Below, piece after piece: positions 7,993 through 20,435 of a stretch of DNA of 64,000 bases. Origin of the DNA: Photorhabdus bodei (GTDB lineage Bacteria; Pseudomonadota; Gammaproteobacteria; Enterobacterales; Enterobacteriaceae); NCBI RefSeq assembly GCF_003287735.1, contig NZ_NSCM01000012.1, forward strand, positions 22,897-86,896, in the 5' to 3' direction. The notes beneath the pieces are model-generated. The model saw nothing but the letters and a program-made list of their open reading frames with translations. It was not told where the DNA came from and searched no databases. A program made the position numbers and the translations under genes. Every line of letters starts with the position of its first letter. The first letter of the stretch is position 1.

Positions 7993-9411
7993 ATGAGTAA
8001 AATTAAAACCCGTTTCGCACCAAGCCCAACTGGCTATCTTCATGTTGGCGGTGCTCGTACCGCACTTTATTCCTGGTTATATAGCCGCCATAACAAAGGC
8101 GAATTTGTATTGCGTATCGAAGATACTGACCTTGAACGCTCAACTCAGGAAGCTATCAATGCCATTATGGACGGTATGAACTGGTTAAATCTGAATTGGG
8201 ATGAAGGCCCTTATTATCAGACGAAACGTTTTGATCGTTATCATCAGGCAATTGATCAAATGCTAGAACAAGGGAGTGCCTATCGCTGCTATTGTTCTAA
8301 AGTGCGTCTGGAAGAATTACGGGAAACTCAAATGGCAAATGGCGAGAAACCGCGTTATGACGGCCGTTGCCGTGATAATCTATGTCAACATAACCCAGAT
8401 CAACCCCATGTCGTCCGTTTCCGCAATCCACAGGAAGGTTCTGTTGTTTTTAATGATCGTATCCGAGGCCCCATCGAGTTCAGTAATCAGGAACTTGATG
8501 ATCTGATTATCCGTCGTACCGATGGCTCACCAACGTATAATTTCTGTGTTGTTATCGATGACTGGGATATGGAGATCACCCATGTCATCCGCGGTGAAGA
8601 CCATATCAATAATACGCCTCGCCAAATCAATATCCTGAAAGCACTAGGCGCTCCCGTGCCAGAATATGCACACGTTTCGATGATTCTAGGTGATGACGGT
8701 AAAAAATTATCCAAACGTCACGGTGCAGTGAGCGTTATGCAATACCGTGATGATGGCTACCTGCCAGAAGCACTGCTGAATTATCTGGTTCGTTTGGGTT
8801 GGTCGCACGGCGATCAAGAAATTTTCAGCATTGAAGAAATGACTGAGCTGTTCAGCCTAGATGCCATCAATAAATCCGCCAGTGCATTCAATACCGAAAA
8901 ATTGCAATGGTTGAACCATCACTATATTAATGCCCTGCCGCCAGAGAAAGTTGCCGTTCATCTAGCATGGCATATTGAGCAACAAGGTATTGATACCCGT
9001 CATGGTCCACAGTTGGTTGATCTAATTAAATTACTGGGCGAACGTTGTAAAACTCTGAAAGAGATGGCGGAATCCTGCCGCTACTTTTATGAAGATTTTG
9101 CTGAATTTGATGCCGATGCGGCGAAGAAACATTTGCGCCCAGTTGCCCGTCAGCCTCTTGAAGTTGTCCATGCAAAGCTGGCTTCAATTACTGATTGGAC
9201 ACCAGAAAATGTGCACCATGCCATTCAATCCACCGCTGATGAGCTAGAAGTCGGTATGGGTAAAGTCGGTATGCCATTGCGGGTTGCGGCTACCGGTGCA
9301 GGTCAATCTCCAGGTGTGGATGTCACTATTCACGCTATCGGGCAAACCCGTATTTTATCCCGTATCAATCAAGCGCTGGAATTCATTGCTCAACGTGAAA
9401 CTCAATCCTAA
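7993..9411 (+). CDS. gltX: Glutamyl-tRNA synthetase
   Basis: Charges tRNA-Glu with glutamate and ATP in the cytoplasm. The 472-residue length matches E. coli GltX. The class I signatures are the HIGH-like HVGG (in [16 protein letters not shown], residues 9-24) and the KMSKS-like KKLSKRHG near residue 238. The zinc-site cysteines (CYCSK near 99 and CRDNLCQH near 126) are present. It is divergent from the Val/Lys tRNA cluster, as in E. coli, and followed by a clear terminator. The ATG is preceded by AAGGCAATCC, a modest ribosome site. Confidence 0.98.
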   Translation: MSKIKTRFAPSPTGYLHVGGARTALYSWLYSRHNKGEFVLRIEDTDLERSTQEAINAIMDGMNWLNLNWDEGPYYQTKRFDRYHQAIDQMLEQGSAYRCYCSKVRLEELRETQMANGEKPRYDGRCRDNLCQHNPDQPHVVRFRNPQEGSVVFNDRIRGPIEFSNQELDDLIIRRTDGSPTYNFCVVIDDWDMEITHVIRGEDHINNTPRQINILKALGAPVPEYAHVSMILGDDGKKLSKRHGAVSVMQYRDDGYLPEALLNYLVRLGWSHGDQEIFSIEEMTELFSLDAINKSASAFNTEKLQWLNHHYINALPPEKVAVHLAWHIEQQGIDTRHGPQLVDLIKLLGERCKTLKEMAESCRYFYEDFAEFDADAAKKHLRPVARQPLEVVHAKLASITDWTPENVHHAIQSTADELEVGMGKVGMPLRVAATGAGQSPGVDVTIHAIGQTRILSRINQALEFIAQRETQS

Positions 9412-9423
9412 TTAATGCACCCA

Positions 9424-9459
9424 AGGCATCACTTATCACATGTGATGCCTTTTTATTTT
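9424..9459 (+). terminator. Rho-independent terminator of gltX
   Basis: Nine-base stem AGGCATCAC / GTGATGCCT (9424-9432 with 9442-9450) is followed by TTTTATTTT. Confidence 0.9.
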
Positions 9460-9607
9460 CAGAAAATCTCATTTAATTGCTACCTTTTTACCACTTTCCC
9501 AAACACTTTCTATTTTACTTCAACCCATTGCTCAGTCTCTATTTTGCTAATTGATTATAAAATTGATGGCTTTTTCAACGCTTGTTGTGAGAATGATAAG
9601 TTAGCCG

Positions 9608-9636
9608 TTGACAGTATTTGCAGGGTTTCATATTAT
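9608..9636 (+). promoter_or_regulatory. Sigma-70 promoter of the tRNA-Ala pair
   Basis: Consensus TTGACA at 9608-9613 and TATTAT at 9631-9636 are separated by 17 bases, with a GC-rich discriminator (GCGGCCCG) and the first tRNA-Ala starting 26 bases further on. Confidence 0.85.
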
Positions 9637-9661
9637 GCGGCCCGTTACATTAATTTTGATT

Positions 9662-9737
<76 letters not shown>

Positions 9738-9794
9738 AATCCTTTATATTGTAATAAGGTATTTGGCACTAAAATTAGGAAATACCACGTTCGT

Positions 9795-9870
<76 letters not shown>

Positions 9871-9878
9871 AAATTATC

Positions 9879-9911
9879 AGGCCCTGAAAGCCATGCCTTC
9901 AGGGCCTTTTG
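9879..9911 (+). terminator. Rho-independent terminator of the tRNA-Ala operon
   Basis: Ten-base perfect stem AGGCCCTGAA / TTCAGGGCCT (9879-9888 with 9898-9907) is followed by TTT. Confidence 0.85.
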
Positions 9912-9964
9912 GTTATTACCATATCTAACCACCATCATCGATTTAAAAAAAACGCCAACCTTAG

Positions 9965-10180
9965 CTAGCCTTTTTTCAATGGCTTCACCAACGAATCTAG
10001 TCCCTCTAGTTTTATTGCTAAAGTCATCTCCATCAACGCACCCAATTTACCTTGTGGAAATTCACCCTTACGAGCAAACCATAATAAATACTCTTCCGGT
10101 AAGTCAATGAGCATACGCCCTTTGTATTTACCGAACGGCATTGCAGTATTAGCAATTTCTATCAGGTTCTCTTTTTCCAT
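9965..10180 (-). CDS. DUF3820 family protein
   Basis: The protein has 71 residues from the ATG at 10180 (MEKENLIEIANTAMPFGKYK). A GTG at 10228 in the same frame would add 16 non-conserved residues. The sequence MPFGKYKGRMLIDLPEEYLLWF is the signature of DUF3820, small soluble proteins sometimes labelled quorum-sensing-regulated virulence factor. The biochemical role is unknown. It stands between the tRNA-Ala terminator and nupC; nothing in the context indicates a pathway. Confidence 0.8.
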   Translation of the reverse strand: MEKENLIEIANTAMPFGKYKGRMLIDLPEEYLLWFARKGEFPQGKLGALMEMTLAIKLEGLDSLVKPLKKG

Positions 10181-10263
10181 AATTTGCACGTCTATAAGGA
10201 GAAATAGGTGAAAGGGAAATTGCATCACCCATGATGCAACATTCCATGATAAAACGTTATCTT

Positions 10264-11448
10264 TTACAGTACCAAACCTGCAATAGCCGCAGACAAGAAA
10301 CTGACAAGCGTTGAACCAAACAGTAGTTTCAAACCAAAGCGGGAAACGACATTACCCTGTTTCTCATTCAAGCCTTTAATCGCACCGGCCACAATCCCAA
10401 TGGAAGAGAAGTTAGCAAAAGAAACCAAGAATACCGACAAAATACCCTGTGAACGTGGAGAAAGTTCTGTCGTAATGGATTGTAAGCTGTGCATTGCCAC
10501 AAATTCGTTAGCAACTAATTTGGTTGCCATGACACTACCAACCTTCAATGCTTCATCTGTAGGAATCCCAATCACCCAAGCAAATGGATAAAACACATAA
10601 CCGAGCATTTCCTGGAAGCTCTTCTCAAACATCATGCTGAACAACGCATTAACAGCCGCAATCAGGGCAATGAAACCAATCAACATAGCAGCAACAATGA
10701 GCGCCACTTTGAAACCCGCCAAAATATATTCACCTAGCATTTCGAAAAAACTTTGGCCTTCGTGAAGATTGCTCATCTGAATATCTTCTTCACTGTCAAC
10801 AGCATACGGATTAATCAATGATAGGATGATAAAGGTACTGAACATATTAAGCACCAATGCTGCCACAACATATTTAGGCGCTAAAATTGTCATGTAGGCA
10901 CCAACGATTGACATAGAAACCGTTGACATTGCAGTCGCCGCCATCGTGTACATACGGCGCTCTGACATTTTTCCCAGTACATCTTTATAAGCAATAAAGT
11001 TTTCAGACTGCCCCAGTATCAGAGAACTCACTGCGTTAAATGATTCCAGTTTACCCATACCGTTGACTTTAGACAGCAGAGTACCAATAACACGGATGAT
11101 GATTGGCAACAGCTTGATATGCTGCAAAATACCAATCAGCGCAGAAATAAAGATAATCGGGCACAATACATTCAGAAAGAAGAATGCCAGTTTTGCATCC
11201 ATCATGCCGCCAAAAATAAATTCAGTCCCTTCACCCGCATATTTCAATAAATGCTCAAACAAACCAGCAAATCCCATGACAAATTCTTGACCAATACCAG
11301 AATTCAGGAAAAACCAAGCCAAGATAAGTTCAATAACAAGCAATTGAATAACATAACGAGGACGAATACTTTTACGGTCATTACTTGTCAAAATAGCAAG
11401 GCCGCCAATGACAATCAAAGCTAAGAAGAAATGCAGGATCTGAGACAT
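10264..11448 (-). CDS. nupC: Nucleoside permease NupC
   Basis: Concentrative nucleoside transporter (CNT family) that imports pyrimidine and most purine nucleosides with protons across the inner membrane. It has 394 residues from the ATG at 11448, which has a GGAG ribosome site seven bases upstream; the longer frame to 11487 adds a non-conserved leader. Typical segments are the helix with [10 protein letters not shown], the gate motif [12 protein letters not shown], and [22 protein letters not shown] near the C-terminus. About nine to ten hydrophobic segments are visible. An ERIC lies upstream. In E. coli nupC is likewise in the gltX-glk neighbourhood. Confidence 0.95.
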   Translation of the reverse strand: MSQILHFFLALIVIGGLAILTSNDRKSIRPRYVIQLLVIELILAWFFLNSGIGQEFVMGFAGLFEHLLKYAGEGTEFIFGGMMDAKLAFFFLNVLCPIIFISALIGILQHIKLLPIIIRVIGTLLSKVNGMGKLESFNAVSSLILGQSENFIAYKDVLGKMSERRMYTMAATAMSTVSMSIVGAYMTILAPKYVVAALVLNMFSTFIILSLINPYAVDSEEDIQMSNLHEGQSFFEMLGEYILAGFKVALIVAAMLIGFIALIAAVNALFSMMFEKSFQEMLGYVFYPFAWVIGIPTDEALKVGSVMATKLVANEFVAMHSLQSITTELSPRSQGILSVFLVSFANFSSIGIVAGAIKGLNEKQGNVVSRFGLKLLFGSTLVSFLSAAIAGLVL

Positions 11449-11522
11449 ATCACACTCCAAACACGATAGAAAGCGAGTTTTTATCAACGCATTCTATGCA
11501 ATAAAAGGCGATCAAATAAGAA

Positions 11523-11650
11523 TATACCCGTTATCTTTCAAGTCGCCTCTTTGTTGGCTGCACTCGCTCACCCCGGTCACATAGTTATCTATTGCTCCCG
11601 GGGATTCACTCCCTTGCCGTCGCGATGCATCTTGAAATCCATAGGGTATA
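11523..11650. repeat. ERIC element
   Basis: Full-length imperfect palindrome of about 128 bases with TATACCC/GGGTATA ends and the conserved CCCCGGTCAC and CCCGGGGATTC core blocks. It fills much of the gap between nupC and ligA; the rest of that gap (11651-11809) shows nothing else. Confidence 0.92.
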
Positions 11651-11809
11651 GATATCACATTAGACTGAAATAATTCTTGCTGTAAACCTTTACTTAATGT
11701 GTCTGATCACATTTTTAGCTGAATCGTATAAAATAAGCTTTAAAAAAACCTTATCGCACATAACTGATTATTGAGAAAAGCTCTCAATAATCAGTATGTA
11801 AACAAAAAG

Positions 11810-13831
<2,022 letters not shown>

Positions 13832-13846
13832 TTATAACCAGCGATA

Positions 13847-13872
13847 AAAAGCCCCCGACTGGCGGGGGCTTG
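13847..13872 (-). terminator. Hairpin between zipA and ligA
   Basis: Strong stem AAGCCCCCG / CGGGGGCTT with a T run on the minus-strand 3' side (CTTTTTAT). It sits after zipA and before ligA, so it should end or attenuate zipA transcription. Confidence 0.8.
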
Positions 13873-13889
13873 AACATTCGATAAATTGA

Positions 13890-14801
13890 TTATACCTGAA
13901 CACCAAGTGTGCTGCGAATACGTGCCTTATACAATTCGATTTTTTGCGGTGTCAGCATTTTTCGCTCATCGTCAAGCACCACACCCCCAACATCGGAAGC
14001 AATACGCTGGGCCGCCTGCAACATCAGTTTAAAATTCTGACTAGATTCTCCGTAAGAAGGGACCACCATAAATATGGAAACCCCTGGAGTCGTAAAATCA
14101 ACCATTGTTTCAGGATTAAATGAACCCGGTTTCACCATATTTGCCAGACTAAACAGGACCGGGCCACTACCTGATGGGTTCACGTGACGATGAAAAATCT
14201 GCATTTCCCCAAACTGGAAGCCAGATTGTAGAATACTTTGCAGCAAGGATTCACCATTCAATTCCTGACCGTGGTGTGCTGCTACGTGAAGAACCAAAAC
14301 AATTTCTTTCACTTTAGTCTGAGCTTCTTTTTCGCCAGCCGCTTCCTGAGATTTTCCTTCAATCACAGATCCGTTTCTTTCAGACTCATTCTGCCCTTCA
14401 AATTCAAACAGACCGAGTTGGGGTTCCTGCTCTTCTACGACGGCTTTTCTCGCTGTCGTTTCAGGCTGACGGCTCGCCAGCAATGGATCATCGCTTTCTT
14501 CAGGCGTTGCAGCATCAATTTCAGTCAACTTTTGCTGACGGCGTTCGATAGCTGACTCAGCGTTATACTCCTGATGAGATTTCACCTGCTTATGGGCATA
14601 AGGCTTTTGCTGATTGTCGAACGCTTCATCGTCACTGTCATCGACGAAACTATTCTGACGATCATGTTTATGACGTTTAACTGGGCGATCACGAAAAAGC
14701 GAAGAACGCTCTTTACGGTTGGTCCACAACCCATGTAACAGCAAAGCTATTATTGCTATCGCACCAACAATGATTAATATCAGACGCAAATCCTGCATCA
14801 T
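13890..14801 (-). CDS. zipA: Cell division protein ZipA
   Basis: Inner-membrane anchor that binds the FtsZ C-terminal tail and stabilises the division ring. The 303-residue protein has one N-terminal membrane segment (about residues 5-24, [20 protein letters not shown]), a short basic patch, a long charged Gln/Glu/Lys-rich linker to about residue 160, and the C-terminal FtsZ-binding domain (about 165-303, with [16 protein letters not shown] and [11 protein letters not shown]). Two ATG codons in tandem open the gene; either could be used. It is divergent from cysZ, as in E. coli. Confidence 0.96.
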   Translation of the reverse strand: MMQDLRLILIIVGAIAIIALLLHGLWTNRKERSSLFRDRPVKRHKHDRQNSFVDDSDDEAFDNQQKPYAHKQVKSHQEYNAESAIERRQQKLTEIDAATPEESDDPLLASRQPETTARKAVVEEQEPQLGLFEFEGQNESERNGSVIEGKSQEAAGEKEAQTKVKEIVLVLHVAAHHGQELNGESLLQSILQSGFQFGEMQIFHRHVNPSGSGPVLFSLANMVKPGSFNPETMVDFTTPGVSIFMVVPSYGESSQNFKLMLQAAQRIASDVGGVVLDDERKMLTPQKIELYKARIRSTLGVQV

Positions 14802-15021
14802 TGCTATCTCTGTTGTTTAATTAAGTATGCCACCACGGCGGAATATTTTCTGTATTAACTGTATTTGTCAAATAACACAAGTGCAAGCTTATACACACTT
14901 TTCTTATCAGAAAAATGCCTAATAAGCCTCTTTTGCATTTTTTTTATACAGAACAATACTAGTCAGTCGAAAATCCTGCCTATATGATAGCGTTTCAATC
15001 ACACAGGAGAGAATAGGAAGT

Positions 15022-15792
15022 ATGCTGAATTTGACAAAATCGCCAAAAAATTTGAGCGGCTTTCAGTATTTGGTGCAAGGTTGCAAATTAATTACTCGCC
15101 CAGGCATTAAAAGATTTGTCTTATTGCCTTTGTTGGCAAATGTTTTGTTTCTCGGTGGTTCATTTTGGTGGCTCTACCAAAAACTGGAGAATTGGCTCCC
15201 TTGGATAGTGAGCAAAGTACCAGATTGGATGCAATGGCTCAGTTATATTTTATGGCCGCTGGCCGTGATCTCTGTTTTGCTGATTTTTACTTACTTCTTC
15301 AGCACAATAGCGAATTTTATCGCAGCACCATTCAATGGTCTGCTGGCAGAGAAACTGGAAGCGGATTTAACAGGAACTCCCGCACCGGATACCGGCGTTA
15401 TCGCACTCTTCAAAGATGTTCCACGTATCCTGAAACGGGAATTAGTCAAGCTGCGCTACTATATTCCACGCGCTCTGGTCTTATTACTACTCTATTTTAT
15501 TCCTGTCATCGGGCAGACTGTTGCACCTGTGCTCTGGTTTATTTTCAGTGCCTGGATGTTATCGATTCAGTATTGTGATTACCCCTTTGATAATCACAAA
15601 GTCAGTTTTCCAACAATGCGTAGTGCCCTTCGCCAAAACAAAATAATTAATCTGCAATTTGGCGCAACAGTGAATATTTTAACCATGATACCCATTGTCA
15701 ATTTGGTAATTATGCCTGTTGCCGTATGCGCAGCAACGGCAATGTGGGTCGATCGTTATCGAGATCAACACGCTCCTGGTATTATACCGTGA
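15022..15792 (+). CDS. cysZ: Sulfate transporter CysZ
   Basis: Inner-membrane sulfate permease feeding assimilatory cysteine synthesis. At 256 residues it matches the family. Long hydrophobic segments occur near residues 30-52, 70-100, 140-185 and 205-235; the motif [15 protein letters not shown] near residue 95 is typical. A GGAGAGAATAGG ribosome region precedes the ATG. It is upstream of cysK by 114 bases in the same direction, matching the E. coli cysZ-cysK order, so both serve sulfur assimilation. Confidence 0.95.
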   Translation: MLNLTKSPKNLSGFQYLVQGCKLITRPGIKRFVLLPLLANVLFLGGSFWWLYQKLENWLPWIVSKVPDWMQWLSYILWPLAVISVLLIFTYFFSTIANFIAAPFNGLLAEKLEADLTGTPAPDTGVIALFKDVPRILKRELVKLRYYIPRALVLLLLYFIPVIGQTVAPVLWFIFSAWMLSIQYCDYPFDNHKVSFPTMRSALRQNKIINLQFGATVNILTMIPIVNLVIMPVAVCAATAMWVDRYRDQHAPGIIP

Positions 15793-15906
15793 TATTCATT
15801 TAAGTTATTCTTTTAGACAATAAAAATATATTTAAGTTATATTTCCATTAACCTGTTGTTGGCGTATTGTTGACCGGATATCACTAAAGGGAGTTGAAAG
15901 ACGAGT

Positions 15907-16860
15907 ATGAGTAAAATTTACGAAGATAATTCTTTGACTATTGGTCGTACCCCGTTAATTCGCCTAAAACACTTTGGCAATGGGCGTATTCTGGCAAAAG
16001 TAGAATCCCGTAACCCAAGTTTTAGTGTAAAATGTCGCATTGGCTCCAACATGATTTGGGATGCTGAAAAACGCGGTATCCTACAACAAGGGAAAGAGTT
16101 GGTAGAACCTACCAGCGGTAATACCGGGATAGCCCTTGCTTATGTTGCCGCCGCTCGGGGCTACGAATTAACGCTGACTATGCCAGAAACCATGAGTATT
16201 GAGCGCCGCAAGCTATTGAAAGCATTGGGAGCACAACTGGTACTGACGGAAGGCGCTAAAGGCATGAAAGGTGCCATTGAGAAAGCCAATGAAATTAAAG
16301 CTAGCGATCCGGATCGTTATATTATCCTGCAACAGTTCAGCAATCCGGCAAACCCAGAAATCCATGAAAAAACCACAGGCCCGGAAATCTGGGAAGACAC
16401 AGACGGTGAAGTGGATGTATTTGTTACCGGTGTAGGGACTGGCGGTACATTAACAGGTGTCACCCGTTACCTGAAAAACACCAAAGGTAAAAATATCACC
16501 GCGGTTGCCGTAGAACCTGAAGAATCACCCGTCATCAGCCAGACTCTGGCCGGTGAAGAAGTGAAACCGGGTCCCCACAAGATTCAAGGTATTGGCGCAG
16601 GTTTCATTCCAGATAACCTTGATTTGACACTGGTTGATCGCGTTTTCAAAATCAGCAGTGAGGAAGCTATCAAAACCGCACGTGAAATCATGGTGAAAGA
16701 GGGCATTCTGGTAGGTATTTCCTCTGGTGCCGCCGTTGCAGCAGCAGTGAAACTTTCTCAGGAACCAGAATATAAAGACAAAAATATCGTCGTCATTCTG
16801 GCTTCATCAGGCGAACGTTATCTAAGCAGTGTACTGTTTACTGACTTGTCTGATGAATAA
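15907..16860 (+). CDS. cysK: Cysteine synthase A (O-acetylserine sulfhydrylase A)
   Basis: Makes cysteine and acetate from O-acetylserine and sulfide with pyridoxal phosphate. It has 317 residues. The PLP lysine lies in [11 protein letters not shown] (about residue 42), the substrate loop [10 protein letters not shown] near 69, the phosphate-binding GTGGTLTG near 178, and [10 protein letters not shown] near 272. The Lys-Cys-Arg context and the absence of the Asp-Arg found in CysM identify isozyme A. It is followed by a bidirectional terminator and then the pts operon. The protein may also be available to CdiA toxins that use CysK as cofactor, but nothing here shows that. Confidence 0.98.
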   Translation: MSKIYEDNSLTIGRTPLIRLKHFGNGRILAKVESRNPSFSVKCRIGSNMIWDAEKRGILQQGKELVEPTSGNTGIALAYVAAARGYELTLTMPETMSIERRKLLKALGAQLVLTEGAKGMKGAIEKANEIKASDPDRYIILQQFSNPANPEIHEKTTGPEIWEDTDGEVDVFVTGVGTGGTLTGVTRYLKNTKGKNITAVAVEPEESPVISQTLAGEEVKPGPHKIQGIGAGFIPDNLDLTLVDRVFKISSEEAIKTAREIMVKEGILVGISSGAAVAAAVKLSQEPEYKDKNIVVILASSGERYLSSVLFTDLSDE

Positions 16861-16894
16861 AAGTTTTTAAGTAAGTTACTTAGATTTATTGATA

Positions 16895-16919
16895 AAAAAG
16901 CACCTAAATGGTGCTTTTT
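16895..16919 (+). terminator. Rho-independent terminator of cysK
   Basis: AAAAAGCACC / GGTGCTTTTT stem with a four-base loop and a T run on the plus-strand side. Confidence 0.9.
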
Positions 16920-17412
16920 CTGTGTGGTAGATCAAATTTTTACACTTTGCCAGATGATTTCTTACAATGGGTCTAGTATTTAACCAATAATAATTATTTC
17001 GATGCTCGAAATTAATTAGCAGAAGTAGTAGTTTCAGTTAAGGAGTTCCACGATCTATCTTTACTTCAAACTATCAATCAGAAGCATCGGAAAGAACAAT
17101 TTTTCTGATAATGAATAAAAATTTTTATTACATTATCAACCTGAGAGTCTATCTCAGTAGACGTCGTTAGTGCTGTTCATTCTTACCAGTAAAAGTGAAT
17201 ACAGACAGCACACATGACTCGGAACTTACGGGTCGTACTAAAGAGCGTTCAAGAGCTATTTATCGCTTTTGCCAGAACATTACTCAGTTCGTTCTTTAGG
17301 TAAATAAAATCGTCTTAAATGGGATAGGCAGCGAATAAACACTCAAGTTAAAATTTGTCCATTGCAAATTCTTAACTTACATAGCAAAAATCTAAGTTAT
17401 TGAGGAAACGTT
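16920..17412 (+). promoter_or_regulatory. Long upstream region of ptsH
   Basis: The 490-base gap ahead of ptsH contains no gene. A long imperfect hairpin at 17170-17211 (GTGCTGT ... ACAGCAC with inner ATTC/GAAT pairing) lies about 200 bases before the ATG. The pts operon of E. coli has several promoters under CRP and Mlc control; no confident CRP box could be picked by eye. AT-rich sequence around 17340-17400 is the likely promoter zone. Confidence 0.5.
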
Positions 17413-17670
17413 ATGTTCCAGCAAGAAGTCACTATTACTGCGCCAAATGGCCTACATACCCGTCCCGCTGCACAGTTTGTTAAAGAAGCCAAAAGTTTCT
17501 CCTCCGACATTACTCTGACTTCCAGTGGTAAAACCGCCAGTGCCAAAAGCCTATTTAAGCTACAAACTTTGGGACTCACTCAAGGCACTGTAGTGACCAT
17601 TTCTGCTGAAGGTGAAGATGAGCAAAAAGCAATCGAGCATCTGGTTAAATTAATGGCAGAACTGGAATAA
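17413..17670 (+). CDS. ptsH: Phosphocarrier protein HPr
   Basis: Carries phosphate from Enzyme I to the sugar-specific Enzymes II of the phosphotransferase system. It has 85 residues, as in E. coli. His15 lies in [10 protein letters not shown] and Ser46 in the [13 protein letters not shown] segment. A GAGGAAAC ribosome site precedes the ATG. It is first in ptsH-ptsI-crr, but the gap to ptsI (184 bases) is much longer than in E. coli and structured. Confidence 0.98.
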   Translation: MFQQEVTITAPNGLHTRPAAQFVKEAKSFSSDITLTSSGKTASAKSLFKLQTLGLTQGTVVTISAEGEDEQKAIEHLVKLMAELE

Positions 17671-17705
17671 CTTTCCATTAACCGTAAAACCAGTCAAGAT
17701 TCAGA

Positions 17706-17771
17706 GATTGTGAATAAACAGGTATTCACTTAGCCGTTCCTCATCCCCGGATAAACTTTTATCTGGGGATA
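17706..17771 (+). promoter_or_regulatory. Two hairpins in the ptsH-ptsI gap
   Basis: GTGAAT ... ATTCAC (17710-17729) and a longer ATCCCCGGATAAA / TTTATCTGGGGAT pair (17743-17770). The second lacks a following T run, so it is more likely an mRNA-processing or attenuation element than a simple terminator. A GGCTCTTTAAA just downstream resembles a boxA, perhaps by chance. Confidence 0.45.
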
Positions 17772-17854
17772 TCAGTTTAAATGCATGTCCTAAAACAGCA
17801 AACCATCTGCGGGCTGGCTCTTTAAAGAATAATTATTAGTAGTTAGGTAACATC

Positions 17855-19582
17855 ATGATTTCAGGCATATTAGTATCACCAGGCATTGCTTTCGGTAAAG
17901 CACTATTACTGAAAGAAGACTCAATCATTATCAATCAGAAAAAAATTAGCCAAGAACAAGTCGAACAAGAAATTTCCCATTTCATGCAAGGTCGTGAAAA
18001 AGCCTCATCTCAGCTAGAAATCATCAAGAATATAGCAGCAAAAAACCTCGGAGAAGAAAAAGCTGAAATCTTCGAAGGGCATATCATGCTATTGGAAGAT
18101 GAAGAACTTGAGCAAGAAATTATTGCGTTAATCAAAAACGATTTCAAAACCTCAGATGCCGCGGTTTATTCTGTTATTGAAACCCAGGCCCAAGCCCTTG
18201 AAGAATTAGATGATGAATACCTGAAAGAACGTGCCACAGACGTGCGTGATATCGGTAAACGCTTGCTGAAAAACATTCTGGGTATGCCCATTGTTGATCT
18301 TGGCTCAATTTCAGAAGAAGTCATTCTGGTTGCCAACGACCTGACTCCATCTGAAACCGCACAACTCAATCTGGAAAAAGTACTCGGTTTTATTACCGAT
18401 TTAGGTGGCCGAACTTCTCACACGTCAATCATGGCCCGCTCTCTTGAACTGCCCGCGATCGTGGGTACCACCCAGGCGACGGCGACAATCCAGAATGGTG
18501 ATTACCTAATCCTGGACGCAGTAAATAACCATATTTACATCAACCCGTCTGATGCGGAAATTGAACAGCTTAAAAAGACCAAAAACGAATATCTGTCAGA
18601 AAAAGCTGAACTTGCAAAGTTGAAAGATCTCCCGGCAATGACTCTTGATGGTCATCAGGTTGAAGTCTGTGCCAATATCGGTACCGTCCGTGATGTGATC
18701 GGCGCTGAACGCAATGGTGCCGAAGGTGTCGGTTTATACCGTACAGAATTTCTGTTTATGGATCGTGATGCACTGCCAACAGAAGAAGAACAGTTCCAAG
18801 CTTATAAAGCCGTTGCCGAGGCAATAGGCAGCCAGGCGGTTATTATACGTACGATGGATATCGGTGGTGATAAAAATCTGCCCTATATGAATCTACCGAA
18901 AGAAGAGAACCCATTCCTTGGTTGGCGTGCAATTCGTATTTGCCTTGATCGAAAAGAGATCTTACATTCTCAGTTACGTGCTATCTTACGTGCATCTGCT
19001 TTCGGTAAATTACGTATTATGTTCCCAATGATTATTTCTGTAGAAGAAGTACAGGAACTGAAAGTAGAACTTGAATTGCTGAAAGGCCAGCTTCGCGAAG
19101 AAGGTAAAAAATTCGATGAAGCAATCGAAGTGGGTGTGATGATAGAAACACCAGCTTCAGCAGTTATTGCTCATCACCTGGCAAAAGAAGTTGACTTTTT
19201 CAGTATTGGGACAAACGATCTAACTCAGTATACTCTTGCTGTAGACCGCGGTAACGAGTTGATTTCTCATCTTTATAACCCGATGCTACCAGCAGTATTG
19301 AGCCTGATTAAGCAAACCATCGATGCTTCACACGCTGAAGGTAAATGGACGGGGATGTGTGGCGAGCTTGCAGGCGATGAACGTGCTACCTTGTTGCTAT
19401 TAGGCATGGGGCTGGATGAGTTTAGTATGAGTGCGATTTCTATTCCCCGCATCAAGAAAATCATTCGTAATACTCGTTACGAAGATGCAAAAGCGTTAGC
19501 TGAGCAAGCCCTTTCTCAGTCTACCGCTAAGGGATTGATAGAATTGGTTGATACCTTCATCAAAGAAAAAACACTTTGCTAA
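17855..19582 (+). CDS. ptsI: PTS Enzyme I (phosphoenolpyruvate-protein phosphotransferase)
   Basis: Transfers phosphate from phosphoenolpyruvate to HPr. The 575-residue length equals that of E. coli. The phosphorylated His is in [18 protein letters not shown] (about residue 189); the PEP-binding domain shows [10 protein letters not shown] near 295, the Mg site [10 protein letters not shown] near 336, and the active-site Cys in GMCGELAGD (about 502). It is flanked by ptsH upstream and crr downstream, the classical order. Confidence 0.98.
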   Translation: MISGILVSPGIAFGKALLLKEDSIIINQKKISQEQVEQEISHFMQGREKASSQLEIIKNIAAKNLGEEKAEIFEGHIMLLEDEELEQEIIALIKNDFKTSDAAVYSVIETQAQALEELDDEYLKERATDVRDIGKRLLKNILGMPIVDLGSISEEVILVANDLTPSETAQLNLEKVLGFITDLGGRTSHTSIMARSLELPAIVGTTQATATIQNGDYLILDAVNNHIYINPSDAEIEQLKKTKNEYLSEKAELAKLKDLPAMTLDGHQVEVCANIGTVRDVIGAERNGAEGVGLYRTEFLFMDRDALPTEEEQFQAYKAVAEAIGSQAVIIRTMDIGGDKNLPYMNLPKEENPFLGWRAIRICLDRKEILHSQLRAILRASAFGKLRIMFPMIISVEEVQELKVELELLKGQLREEGKKFDEAIEVGVMIETPASAVIAHHLAKEVDFFSIGTNDLTQYTLAVDRGNELISHLYNPMLPAVLSLIKQTIDASHAEGKWTGMCGELAGDERATLLLLGMGLDEFSMSAISIPRIKKIIRNTRYEDAKALAEQALSQSTAKGLIELVDTFIKEKTLC

Positions 19583-19630
19583 CAATATCGGTTAAAACGC
19601 GGTCCAGTATAAACAATTAGGAGAAGATTC

Positions 19631-20140
19631 ATGGGTCTGTTTGATAAACTGAAATCTCTAGTTTCAGATGATAAAAAAAACAGCGGCACTATTGAAATTA
19701 TCGCGCCTTTATCTGGTGAGATTGTCAATATTGAAGATGTTCCAGATGTTGTCTTCGCCGAGAAAATTGTCGGCGATGGTATCGCTATAAAACCCGCCGG
19801 CAACAAGATAGTTGCACCAGTTGATGGAACAATCGGTAAAATATTTGAAACCAACCATGCATTTTCTATCGAATCGGACAGCGGTATTGAGCTATTTGTC
19901 CATTTTGGTATTGATACGGTTGAGCTTAAAGGCGAAGGCTTTAAACGTATTGCTGAAGAAGGTCAGCGTGTACAAAAAGGTGATTTAGTTTTGGAATTCG
20001 ATCTTAAATTCCTTGAAGAGAGAGCAAAATCGACCCTGACACCTGTTGTTATTTCCAACATGGATGAGATTAAAGAGTTATCCAAGTTGAGTGGTTCTGT
20101 CACTGTTGGTGAAACACCCATTATGCGTATTAAAAAGTAG
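19631..20140 (+). CDS. crr: PTS glucose-specific Enzyme IIA
   Basis: Accepts phosphate from HPr, passes it to the glucose EIIB, and regulates adenylate cyclase and non-PTS permeases. It has 169 residues as in E. coli. The two active-site histidines are in [11 protein letters not shown] (about 76) and [17 protein letters not shown] (about 91). An AGGAGAAG ribosome site precedes the ATG. It lies 48 bases after ptsI and is followed by a strong terminator. Confidence 0.98.
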   Translation: MGLFDKLKSLVSDDKKNSGTIEIIAPLSGEIVNIEDVPDVVFAEKIVGDGIAIKPAGNKIVAPVDGTIGKIFETNHAFSIESDSGIELFVHFGIDTVELKGEGFKRIAEEGQRVQKGDLVLEFDLKFLEERAKSTLTPVVISNMDEIKELSKLSGSVTVGETPIMRIKK

Positions 20141-20174
20141 CAACACTTTAACTGTTACAATACCATTTTCATAT

Positions 20175-20208
20175 TAAAAAACGGCCGACAATCGCGGCTG
20201 TTTTTTTA
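20175..20208 (+). terminator. Rho-independent terminator of the pts operon
   Basis: A GC-rich stem (ACGGCCG with CGGCTGT, one G-U pair) has A and T runs on either side; the run of seven T is on the plus-strand 3' side. Confidence 0.88.
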
Positions 20209-20300
20209 TCCCTTATTTTCAATTTACATCGTTTTCTATTTAGGAATTGGCTAGTGTGAACAGAGCTTACCCACCTCTTTTACTCTACTCACGATGAATG

Positions 20301-20427
20301 TATACCCTATGGATTTCAAGATGCATCGCGACGGCAAGGGAGCGAATCCCCGGGAGCATAGATAACGATGTGACCGGGGTGAGTGAGAGCAGCCAACAAA
20401 GAGGCAACTTGAAAGATGACGGGTATA
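20301..20427. repeat. ERIC element abutting cysM
   Basis: Full-length 127-base ERIC, TATACCC to GGGTATA, in the orientation opposite to the copies at 11.5 and 25.4 kb. Its end is nine bases from the cysM stop codon. Confidence 0.92.
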
Positions 20428-20435
20428 TAACCAGA

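Noticed and set aside
9965..10228. Longer GTG start for the DUF3820 gene
   Set aside because: The added 16 residues are not conserved in the family and the ATG at 10180 begins at the conserved MEKEN.
15907..16860. CysK as the activating partner of the CdiA toxin in this window
   Set aside because: Some CdiA toxins need CysK, but the C-terminal residues here do not end in the GYGI-like tail used for CysK binding.
17812..17826. boxA-like GGCTCTTTAAA before ptsI
   Set aside because: A single short match with no boxB or stable RNA context is likely chance; mentioned only with the hairpins.
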